Below are positions 1 to 10,751 of a stretch of DNA of 64,000 nt, piece by piece (the stretch's first letter is position 1; every line of letters starts with the position of its first letter). Below the pieces are notes generated by a model. It saw only the letters and a list, made by a program, of their open reading frames with translations, had not been told where the DNA came from and ran no database searches. The stretch covers positions 42,793-106,792 of the forward strand of contig JADJPG010000022.1 of NCBI GenBank assembly GCA_016713365.1, in the 5' to 3' direction. The position numbers and the translations under genes were made by a program. This DNA comes from Verrucomicrobiota bacterium. GTDB taxonomy: Bacteria > Verrucomicrobiota > Verrucomicrobiia > Limisphaerales > JADJPG01.

Positions 1-3000
1 GCTACCTAGTCGTCGGCACGAACGTGATCGCCATTCAGGTCTTCAACGCCGGTGCCGCTAGCAGCGACCTCGTCTTCGACTGCTCCCTCAGCACCACCGC
101 GCCGGACCCCATCCCGCCAACCGTCGCGAGTGTCAGCCCCACTGCCGGTCAACTCAATACCCTGACCTCCATCACCGTGACGTTCAGCGAACCCGTCGCT
201 GGCGTGAACGCCGCCGATCTCCTTATCAACGGCACCCCCGCCACCTCCATGACCGGCGGCAACGACACTTACACCTTCACCTTTCCCCAACCCGCCTACG
301 GCAACGTCGCCATCACGTGGCTCGCCGGGCACGGCATCGCCGACTACGGAATTCCTGCCAATCCCTTCAACGCCAGCGCACCCGGCGCCACCTGGCAATA
401 CGCGCTCGTCGACAACATCGCCCCCACCATCGCTTTCCAACTCCCCTTCGCCGGCGTCACCGTCCGCAGCCTCAGCCAGATCGAAGTCAACTTCACCGAA
501 GCCGTGACCGGTGTCGACGCCACCGACCTCCTCATCAACGGTATGGCTGCCTCCACCGTCACGGCACTGAGCGGCAGCCAATATGTTTTCACCTTCTCCC
601 AACCCGCCGTCGGAAACATCAATGTCGCCTTCGCCCCCAGTCACGGCATTCGCGACCTCGCCGCCATCCCGAACAACTTTGCCGGCGCCGGTTGGACCTA
701 CGTGCTCGATCCGAACGCGCCGGTGAACACCCTTCGCATCAACGAAATCGCCACCGCCAACGTCAACGGGCTCCGCGACGAAGACAACGAAGTTCAGGAC
801 TGGGTCGAGATTCACAACACCAGCGCCAGCTCCGTCAGCCTTGCGGGCTGGTCCCTCACCGATGACGAAAATGAACCCACCAAATGGGTCTTCCCTCCCG
901 TCTCCATTCCCGGCCGTGGCTTCCTCATCGTCTACTGCTCCGGTAAAGACCGCCGCCCCATTACCCCCGGCGCCCGCCTCCACTCCAATTTCTCCCTCAG
1001 CCCAGACGGCGAATTCCTCGGCCTCTACAACGCCGAAGTCCCCCGTCAACTCGTCTCCAGCTTCAACCCCTACCCCAATCAACGCACCGACTACTCGTGG
1101 GGCTACGATCCTCTGGACCAATTCAAATATTTCCAGGCCCAAACCCCCGGCGCCAGCAACGGCAACAGCACCATCACCGGCGTCGTCAGCGACACCAAGT
1201 TCAGCCACAAGCGCGGTTTCTACGAAAACGCCTTCTCCCTCTCCATCACCTGCGCCACGCCGGGCGTGACCATCCGCTACACCACCAACGGCTCCGCCCC
1301 CACCGCCACCACCGGCCTCATCTACTCCACGCCGCTGAACATCAATCGCACCACCACCCTGCGCGCCGCCGCCTACAAGACCGGACTCCTCCCCTCCGAC
1401 GTCGACGCCCAAACCTACATCTTCCTCAACGACGTCATCACCATGCGCGACGAAGTCGCCCCCGCCCCTGGCTGGCCCGCGCAACGCAAAGCCACCGGCA
1501 GCGGCCAGGTCTGGGACTACGGCATGGACCCCCAAATCGTCAGCAACGCCACCTGGTCCCCCGTCATTAAAAGTGCCCTCACTGCGATCCCCACCTTCTC
1601 CATCACCCTCGACATCGCCGACTTTGCCAACATCTACGGAAACCCCGGCGGCGACGGCATCGCCAACGAACGCGCCGCGTCCGTCGAACTGATTTACCCT
1701 GACGACACTGAAGGCTTCCAAGCCAACTGCGGCCTGCGCATCCGCGGCGGGTTCAGCCGCAGCACGGACAATCCGAAACACGCCTTCCGACTCTTCTTCC
1801 GCCAGGAATACGGCGTGAGCAAACTCAACTACCCCGTCTTCGGCCCGACAGGTGCGCGTGAGTTCGACAAATTCGACCTCCGCACCATGCAGAACTACTC
1901 GTGGGCCTTCCAGAACGACAGCCGCATGATCTGTGTGCGCGACGTGATGAGCCGCGACGCCCAGCTCGCCATGAACGGCCTCAGCACTCGCGGTAACTTT
2001 TATCACCTCTACATCAATGGCGTTTACTGGGGCCTCTACAATTCGGAAGAACGCCCCGAAGCCGCCTTCGCCGAAAGCTACATCGGCGGCAATGCCGACG
2101 ACTACGACACCATCAAGCAGCTCGACGGCTACCTCAGCGGCCCCACCGACGGCAACACCGACGCCTGGTATCGCCTCTGGCAGGCCGCCACCAATGGCTT
2201 CGCCAATGACGCCGACTACTTCCGCGTGCAAGGCATGAACCCGGATGGCACTCCCAATCCCGCTTACGAAAACCTCGTCGACGTGCCGAACATGATCGAC
2301 TACATGCTCGTGATTCTCTACGGCGGAAATCTCGACGCACCGATCTCCAACTTCCTCGGCAACGATTCGCCCAACAACTGGTATGGCGTGCGCAACCGCA
2401 CCGGCCAGTTTGGCGGCTTCCGTTTCATCTCCCACGACGCCGAGCACACCCTGCTCAACGTGAACGAAGATCGAACCGGCATCGTCGACCTCAGCGCCAG
2501 CGGCGGCCAATACGGGGTCATCCAGTCCGACTGGACCTGTGGTAATCCGCTCACCCAAAGCGGTGGCGCCGCAGCGGCGATCCAGCGTTCCACGCCGCAG
2601 TATATCTGGTTCCGCATGCACCAGAATCCGGAGTTCCGCATGCTCGTCGCCGATCAAGTGCAACGGCACTGCTTCGATGGCGGTCCACTCTCCTTCGACG
2701 GCATGATGAAAGCCTTCCTCGCGCGCAGCAACGAACTCCATCTCGCCATCGTGGCCGAGTCCGCCCGCTGGGGTGACGCCAAGGCCGGCACGCCGTACAC
2801 CCGTGACACCTGGCAGAGCGCCATGCGCAGCACGGTGACCTCGTTCATTCAAGGCCGCACCACGGTGTTGATCAACCAGCTCCGCGCCGATGGACTTTTC
2901 CCCACTCTTACCGCGCCGATCTTCAGCAGCCGCAGCAACGCCGTGCCGGCTGGCTTTTCGCTCTACATGACGAACAACAACGGCGCCGGTCAGATCTTCT

Positions 3001-5575
3001 TCACCATTGACGGCACCGATCCCGCGTCCGCGGTGGCAACATCTCCCCGTCGGCCATCGTCTACACCGCGGGCTCGCCCATCGTGATCAACTTCCCGATC
3101 ACGATTCGCGCCCGCGTGCGCAACGGCACAACCTGGAGCCCCATCGTGCAACGCACCTTCTATCCCGCGCAGGACTTCGCCAATCTCATCGTTTCAGAAG
3201 TGATGTATAATCCGCCGGGTGTTGGCGCGACGCCGGGCGACGAGTTTGAGTTCCTCGAACTCAAGAACACCGGCGCCACCGTCATCGATCTCAGCGGAGC
3301 CACCTTCTCAGGCATCAGCTTCACGTTCACGAACGGGACGCGCCTCGCCCCCGGACAATTCTTCGTCATCGGCCGCAGCGCCACGACGCTTGGCTCACGC
3401 TATCCGGGCTTGGTGATCAACGGCCTGTATTCCGGACGCCTCGACAACGCCGGCGAAGTTCTCGTGCTAAGCCATCCGCTGGGCTCCAAGATTCTCGACG
3501 TCGACTACAAGGACGGCGGCAAATGGCCGATCACGGCTGATGGATTCGGCTACTCGATCGTCACCCGGAACCCGAACTCGAATCCCAATCCAGGCAATCC
3601 CTCCAGCTGGCGTGCGAGCACCAATCCCCTCGGCTCTCCGGGAACCGACGATCCAGATCCGACCATTCCAGCCATCGTCATCAACGAGGTTCTCACCCAC
3701 ACCGATTTGCCGGCCGTCGACGCCATCGAACTCTTCAACCCCACCGCCGGGAACGTGAACATCGGTGGCTGGTTTTTGACCGATGACGGCAAGGCGCCGA
3801 CCAAGTTCCGCATTCCGGAGGGAACTACGATTTCCGCTGGCGGATACCTCGTGTTCACTGAGGCGGACTTCAATCCCACACCGGGCACGACCAACAACTT
3901 CAACCTCAGCTCGCAAGGTGAGGAAGTGTATCTGTTCTCCGGCGACTCCAGCACCAATCTCACCGGCTACAGCCACGGCTTCAATTTCGGCGCTGCGGAG
4001 AATGGCGTTTCCTTCGGACGCCACCTCATCAGCACCGGCGACGAACGGTTCGTGGCACAGACCTCCACCACCCTCGGCGCGGCGAACTCCGGCCCGCGCG
4101 TCGGTCCCGTGGTCGTTCGCGAAATCATGTATCATCCGATCGATCTCGACGGCGGTCTCGACAACGACACCGAGGAGTATATCGAGATTCGCAACATCTC
4201 CAGCGCAACGGTTCCCCTGTTTGATCCCGCGAACCCAACCAATACCTGGCATCTGCGCGGTGGCGTGGATTTCAATCTCCCGCAAAACGTTTCACTCGGC
4301 GCGGGGCAATCGCTCATCTTCGTCAACTTCGATCCTGCGAACCCGACCTTGCTCGCTGCGTTCCGCGCGAAGTATGGCGCCTTCACCGGACTCCCGATTT
4401 TCGGACCCTACAGCGCGAAACTGGATAATTCCTCCGACACCATCTCGCTGCTCAAGCCGGATGCCCCGGAAACCAACGGCGTTCCCTACGTCATCGTGGA
4501 TTCCCTCGACTACAAGGATTCTGCACCCTGGCCGCCCGGCGCCGATGGCACCGGCGCCGCGCTTCAACGCATCAGCCTCACCGAGTTCGCGGATGAGCCG
4601 GCCAACTGGGTCGCCGCCGCACCGTTGACGATTACCTCCTTCGGTCCAGCGAGCTATGCCGTAAGAGCCGGGACCAACGCCGCCACGGCGACAAACGTGA
4701 CATTCAGTGTGACCGCCTACGGCACCGGCACCCTGACTTACCAATGGCGGAAGGACGGGGTCGATGTCCCGGGCGCCACCGGCACCTCGATCACGATCAC
4801 GAACGTTCAGTTGGCGGACGAAGGCGCCTACACGGTCGCCGTTTCCGACTTGTCCGGCACAGCGATCAGCCCGGTGGGAAACATCTACGTGCTCATTAAC
4901 CTCGTCGTCACCCAGGCTCCATTGACACAGATTGTCCCGTCCGGAGGCAACGTCAGCCTGAGCGGCTCCGTGAGTGGCAATCCGTTTCCCATCACTTATG
5001 AGTGGAGGCGGTTGACGCCCTCCCCGGCCTTCACCAACCTCGCCATTCTGAACAGTCGCACTTCGTTCTACTCGTTCACGGCGCCGGTGTTGACCAACAA
5101 CGTCGCCGTTACCCAGACGTGGCGCTTGGTGATTAAGAACCTCGCCACTTCGGCCTCGGGCATCAGTCCGGGCACGTTCAACATCATCGTGCTGCCGGAT
5201 GCGGACAACGACGGCATTCCGGATCTGTGGGAATCAGCCAATGGCTTCAACCCGAACAGCCAGGCGGATGCCACGCTGGACGCCGATGGAGACGGGATGA
5301 CCAATGGCGCGGAGTATGTCGCCGGAACGGATCCGCGGGACGCGGCAAGTTACCTGAAGATCGATCAAGTCTCGGCGAGCAGTCCGACGGTGATCAGCTT
5401 CCTGGCGCTGTCGAATCGCACGTATTCGGTGGAGTTCTCGGATGATTTGAACGCGGCAGCCTGGTTGAAGTTGCAGGATGTGCTGGCGCGGACGACGAAC
5501 CGGATCGAGTCAGTCTCGGACGCAGCGGCGGGCACGAACCGGTTGTATCGCCTGACGACCCCACATCGGCCATAA
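1..5575 (+). CDS. Secreted lamin-tail/CotH-kinase surface protein (5' partial, one frameshift)
   Basis: Very large secreted multidomain protein. The reading frame is open from the first bases, so the true start lies upstream. In order: two bacterial Ig-like/SwmB domains (about 110-700), a lamin-tail domain (LRINEIATAN, about 735-1130), a chitobiase-type C-terminal domain (GVTIRYTTNGSAPT, about 1260-1420), a CotH kinase-like domain (about 1590-2750), a second chitobiase-like domain, three more lamin-tail domains (about 3180-4600), an Ig-like domain (about 4640-4890), a calcium-binding DxDxDG type segment (5206-5330) and a C-terminal module. One base is missing near 3030: the frame passes from FTIDGTDP into GGNISPSAIVYTAG in the next frame, so the halves 1-3086 and 3083-5575 belong together. 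Likely cell-surface or matrix protein; substrate unknown. The 3' part is paralogous to the next gene. Confidence 0.8.
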
Positions 5576-5602
5576 GCCATGGTGCCAGGGTCCAAGTGAC
5601 TG

Positions 5603-5665
5603 GTTGCAGGTTGAGAGGTTTCCGAGTTCTAGTTACGGAACTCTCGACTTTCAACCGCAACTTTT
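5603..5665 (+). terminator. Putative intrinsic terminator after the first lamin-tail gene
   Basis: A long imperfect hairpin begins 28 bases after the stop codon. The outer arms are GTTGC / GCAAC with GGTTGA / TCAACC, and the inner arms are GAGTTC / GAACTC. It is followed directly by TTTT. This separates the gene from the downstream paralog. The evidence is structural only. Confidence 0.5.
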
Positions 5666-5741
5666 GAACGCGGGTATTGAAAATCTTGCGGTTGGCAATG
5701 GGACGTTCTTGATGTAGGTAATCCGGGTGAACGTTTCCCGT

Positions 5742-8700
5742 ATGAATCGAAGCAGCTCTCTCGTCCGCACTTGGCGTCCTTATTGGCGTGGTTTTTCGCG
5801 CAGCCTTACCACCATCGTCCTGGCTTTGTTGGCGTTGCGCCCGTTCGCAAGTAGCGCGGCGGATGTGGTGATCAATGAGGTAATGGCGCGGAATGCGACG
5901 AATGCGCCGTTTCTTCAAATCCCGGATTACACGCCTGATTACGTGGAGCTATACAACACGTCGACGAATGACATCGACTTGGGAGCGGGCCAGTGGGCGT
6001 TGTCGACGAAGGCGAATCCATTCAACAACGATTTCAAGGATTTCTACAAGTTCCCCGCCGGAGCGATGATCGCAGCTGACAGTTACCTGCTGGTCATTTT
6101 CGACAACGAGACGAACATGCCGGGGTTGCACGCAACGTTCACAATGGGGGGAACGAATGTGACATTCACACTGAACCGATCGGCGGATCAAGTGAAGCTG
6201 TATCAGAACGGCTTGATGGTGGACAGCGTAGTGTGGGGACCACAGGTGGAGAATCTTTCCATCGGTCGCGTGCCGGATTTCACGGGAGGATTCACTTTGA
6301 CGTATGCGACGCCCGCGGGAGGCACCGTGCCTTTCACGACGAATCAGCCGGTGGCGTTTTTGCCCGCGCCGACGGCGACAAATGAATTTTCGCTGAAGAT
6401 CAATGAGTGGATGGGGACGAATTCGGCGGGTTGGGACAAGGATTGGCTGGAGCTGTACAATCCGGATACGAACATCGTGAGCTTGAGCGGGCTGGTAATC
6501 GTGGACAAGGTGGCAAATTTGTCGATTCCGGCGGAGTCCCGGCCGATTCCGGCGTTGTCGTTCATCGCGCCGCTGGGATTCGTCCAGTTGTTCGCAACGA
6601 AGAATGCGGCGATCGATGCGCCGGCGAATGAGTTGCCGTTCTCGATCAGCAGTGACACGCGCGAGGAGCTTTTCCTATACGCGAACGACAAGTCGACGCG
6701 TCTGGATCGCGTCGAGTCGGATCAGCCGCGTCGGGATAAAACGCAGGGGCGTATTCCGGATGGCGGAGATGTGTATGCAGGTATCCTCCCTAACACGAGC
6801 CCGGAGGACAGCAACTTCGCGAGCATTCCGGAGGTGGTGATCAATGAGATCCTGACCCACACAGATCCGCCGTTTGAGGACGCGATTGAGTTGATGAACA
6901 CAACCGGAGTGGATCAGAACATCGGAAACTGGTGGCTGACCAACAGCCGGGAGAACCCGAAGAAATATCGCATCCCGGCGAACACCATCGTCCCGGCCAA
7001 TGGCTACATCGTCTTCTACGAGTATCAATTCAACAACAGCAGCACCGCGGCGCAGCCGTTCACCCTGAACTCCGCCAACGGCGACGAATGCTACCTCTAC
7101 AAAGGTGACGCCAACGGCCGCCTGACGGGCTATCGCCGCGGCGTCAGTTTCGGACCTGCAGCCAATGGTGTCCCCTTCATTCGCCACGTCGTGACGAACT
7201 ACTACGAAACCAATGTGGATATTGTCGCCTCCGCGAACGTAACTCTGGGAACTACCATCAAAGCCACGGATCCGGCCAGCTACCAGTCGGTGTTTCGCTC
7301 CGGCACGGGCGCGGAGAATCCCGTTCCGTTGATCGGCCCCCTTGTTATCAACGAAATCCACTACCATCCGCCAGCGATTCAACCCGGTGGCGTGGATGAC
7401 ACGATCACGGAGTTCATCGAGCTCTACAACACCAGTGACGAAACCGTTTTGCTCTACGACCCCAATCAGTATTTTGCCGACCGTAACTACAATCCCGCAC
7501 CGGACGGAAGCAACCTCACCATCGGGCAACGCTACGCCGACGGCCGGACCAACACGTGGCGCATTCGCGGCGAGGTCAGCTTTGAGTTCCCTGAGAATTC
7601 CCGGCTCGAGTCTGGAAAGTTCGCGCTCATCGTGAATTTTGATCCGACCGACAATCTGTTCCTCAACAATTTCACGAACAAGTTCCCTGCCCTTGCCGAG
7701 AAAATCCCGTCGGAGGTGAGACTTTATGGCCCTTACCGCGGCAAGCTCAGCAACAAAGGGGCGAGCCTGGAACTCCGTCGACCGGACGTGCCTCAGGGTC
7801 CGCTTCGCAATGACTTCCGTCTTGTACCGTATATCACCGTTGACAACGTTACCTACAATGACAAAGCACCATGGCCAACCAACGACACGGTCGCTGGCCC
7901 GGATGGTCTAGGCTTTTCCGTTCAGAAACTCTCGTCGTACGTCTACGGGAACAACGGCGAAGTCTGGACCGGAGCAGAGCCGACTCCTGGCGCGTTCAAC
8001 TCATCGACCGGCTTTGAACCTCCAGCCATTCTCAGCAACCCGACGAACCTCACCATCACCGCCGGCCAGACGGCAACGTTCCGAGTGACCACTCGCGGCA
8101 GCCTTCTCCAGTATCAGTGGTACACCAACGACGTGGCCATCCCAGGCGCGAATTCCTCGTCGCTCAGCCTGCCAAACGTCAATACCAACCAGAGCGCCAC
8201 CTTCATGGTGATTATTACAAACATCGTCGGCGCGGTCACCAGCACTCCGGCTCTGCTCGTCGTCACCACGCCTGAGAACGACACCACCGCTCCCTCCGTC
8301 TCCATCACCTCACCCACCGCCTCAACAACGACCAACGAGATTATCGGCGTGATCGGCAAGGCATCCGATCGCAACGGCATCAACGGGGTCTACTACTCCG
8401 TTAACAACGGTACCTACCTGCCAGCATCCGGAACCGTCACCTTCTCCACGTGGGGGCCGGTCGTGGTCACGTTGGATCCCGGCACCAACACCGTCAGCGC
8501 CTACAGCGTCGATCAAGCCGGAAACCACTCCGCCGTAGCCACCCGGACCTATTTGCGGGTGCTACGTGACACCCTGGCATTAACCGTCAATGGTAACGGC
8601 ACCGTAAAGGGCGCCACCAACGGCCAGCAAATGGAACTCGGCCGCAGCTTCACCCTTACCGCGAGCCCGGCATCAGGCAATCTCTTCTCAAACTGGACGG

Positions 8701-9823
8701 TGATCTCATCGTTCCGTCCGCTGGTGCAATCCACCGCTCCATCACTCACCTACCTGCTTTCCTCCAACACCACGGTGACGGCGAACTTCGTCCCGAATCC
8801 ATTCGGCGTCGTTGCTGGCAAATATCACGGCCTCTTTTATGAAACCAATGAGTCCACCGGTGTCCTCCATGGTTCCAGCGGTCATTTCATCCTCACCACC
8901 ACAGCCAGCGGCAGCTACTCGGCTGCGTTGCTGACGGGTGGAGTGAAGAAACTCTCGGCCTCCGGCCAGCTGGATCTCGACGGACGCGCGACCAATACCA
9001 TCCCTCGCAAGGGAACCAACGCCCTCACCGTCACCTGGCACGTCGATCTCTCGGGCTCGGACACCGTCACCGGAACCGTCACCGATGGCACCTGGACCGC
9101 CATCCTCGAAGGCGACCGCGCCGTCTATTCCAAGACCAACCCCTGCGCGCTTGCGGGCAAGTACACCCTCGTGCTCCCCGGCCTGCCCGGCGACACGTTT
9201 GTCCCCGGTGGCTTCAGCTACGGCACCGTCAGCATCGACAGCAATGGCGTTGTCACCTCAAAGGCTCTCTGGCGGACAAGACCACCGCATCGCAGAAGGG
9301 CCAGATTTCCAGAAACGGCGAATGGCCGCTTTACGTCTCCCTCTACTCAAACAAAGGATCACTTCTCTCCTGGATCCGCTTCGAAGATCGTGACGGCGAT
9401 GACTTCAACGGCCTGCTCAATTGGGCCAAGCCGGCGAATCCCAAGAACAAACTTTACCCGCTCGGCTTCACCACCAATCTCGCAGAAGTCGTGGGCGCTC
9501 GGTATACAGTGCCCGCCAAGACCAACAAAGTCATCGAGCTCACCAGCTCGGAATTGGTTCTCACGGGCGGCAACCTTCCGACCACCTACACCAATGCGTT
9601 CAATCTGGGAGTGGGCAGCAAGGTCACCAATGCCGGGCCGCACAAGCTCACGCTCACATTCACGCCCGCCACCGGCCTGTTCAAAGGCAGCCTTACTCCG
9701 ACCAACTCCGGCGCGAAAGCCATCGCCTTCACCGGCGCTGTTCTGCAAAAAACAACCAACGCGTTCGGATACTACCTCGGCACCAATCGAAGTGGCGCAG
9801 TGTCTATTCAAGCAGCTCCGTGA
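5742..9823 (+). CDS. Secreted lamin-tail repeat protein (one frameshift)
   Basis: About 1360 residues once the frame is repaired. The start is taken at the ATG at 5742; an in-frame GTG lies at 5727. A signal peptide ends near SSAADVV. Four lamin-tail domains follow (INEVMARN, INEWMGTN, INEILTHTD, INEIHYHPP), then an Ig-like domain (about 8020-8270), a second Ig-like segment, an InlB-B-type repeat (LTVNGNGTVKG, about 8575-8800) and a C-terminal beta-rich region. One base is missing near 9265 (after TSKA): the frame jumps to LADKTTASQKGQ and runs on to 9823, while the unshifted frame gives low-complexity Arg/Pro/Ser residues. The third and fourth lamin-tail domains align with those of the upstream gene (INEVLTHTD; EIMYHP), which indicates tandem duplication. 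Likely extracellular; function unknown. Confidence 0.8.
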
Positions 9824-9878
9824 TTCGCTCCCGAAGGCCCACATTGACAGCAGCGCAACGTTCAGTTGAGCTCCAGCC

Positions 9879-10745
9879 ATGACGCCCCGCCATTTTTCAC
9901 TGCCGAGTCTGGCCCTTGCCTGCATGCTGGTTTTGCTCACGTGCTTTGCCTGCAGCGCCGCTGAGTCACTGGACACTCAGTCCCTGCTCCGCTCCGCTGA
10001 TACTTCGCTCCGCGCCGGCAAACCCGCTGAAGCGATTCAAATCACTGACAAGATTCTGGCGGCTGACCCGAAAGACTTCCGCGCGCTATTCCTCCGCGGT
10101 CGCGCCCACGAGGAATCAAAGAACCCCGTCAAAGCCCTCGTCGACTACGACGCCAGCCTGAAGGCCAATCCCAAGGCCACCGTCGTCTACCAGAAACGCG
10201 GCGAACTTCATTTCAAGCTCGGCAACTTCGCCGAATCCATTGCCGACTTCGACAAGTTCATCGAAGCGCTCCCCGAACAATCGCCGCATCACTGGCAGCG
10301 CGGCATTTCCCTTTACTACGCGGGAAGGTTCGAAGATGGACGAAAGCAGTTCGAGCTGCACCAAACGGTCAATCCATACGACGTCGAGAACGCCGTCTGG
10401 CATTTCCTCTGCGTCGCCCGCGCCTCCGGTGCTGAGAAAGCGAAAGCCGCCTTGATTCCCATCGAGCGCGATGCCCGCATTCCGATGATGCAGATTCACG
10501 AACTCTTCGGTGGCAAGGCCAAGCCGGAGGATGTCCTCGCCGCCGCCAAACTGGGCTCCCCTGCAAATCACGACAACCAGCTCTTCTACGCCCACCTCTA
10601 CCTCGGCCTCTACTACGAGGCAGTCGGCGACGCCAAACTCGCTCGCGAACATATTCTGAAAGCCGCCACCGATTTCAAAGCCGAGCACTACATGGGCGAC
10701 GTGGCCCGCGTTCACGCCCAGGTCTTGCGCAAGCAGGCCAAGTAG
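9879..10745 (+). CDS. Secreted TPR protein
   Basis: 288 residues. The N-terminus has a hydrophobic signal segment (SLALACMLVLLTCFACSA) that may be a signal peptide or a lipoprotein signal. Tetratricopeptide repeats follow at about residues 35-155 (AGKPAEAIQITDKILAADP, then repeats with the RGELHFKLGNFAESIADFDK pattern). The C-terminal half is helical with another TPR-like unit (YLGLYYEAVGDAKLAREHI). The architecture resembles NlpI-like periplasmic TPR adaptors that scaffold protein complexes. It starts 55 bases after the repaired end of the lamin-tail gene and could share its transcript. It is convergent with the next gene, with only 6 bases between the stop codons. Confidence 0.75.
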   Translation: MTPRHFSLPSLALACMLVLLTCFACSAAESLDTQSLLRSADTSLRAGKPAEAIQITDKILAADPKDFRALFLRGRAHEESKNPVKALVDYDASLKANPKATVVYQKRGELHFKLGNFAESIADFDKFIEALPEQSPHHWQRGISLYYAGRFEDGRKQFELHQTVNPYDVENAVWHFLCVARASGAEKAKAALIPIERDARIPMMQIHELFGGKAKPEDVLAAAKLGSPANHDNQLFYAHLYLGLYYEAVGDAKLAREHILKAATDFKAEHYMGDVARVHAQVLRKQAK

Positions 10746-10751
10746 CCCGCC

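Noticed and set aside
6..2852. 948-codon open frame on the minus strand
   Set aside because: Antisense to the CotH/lamin-tail gene; Val/Gly/Ala/Glu-rich with no domain, produced by C-ending codons in GC-rich DNA.
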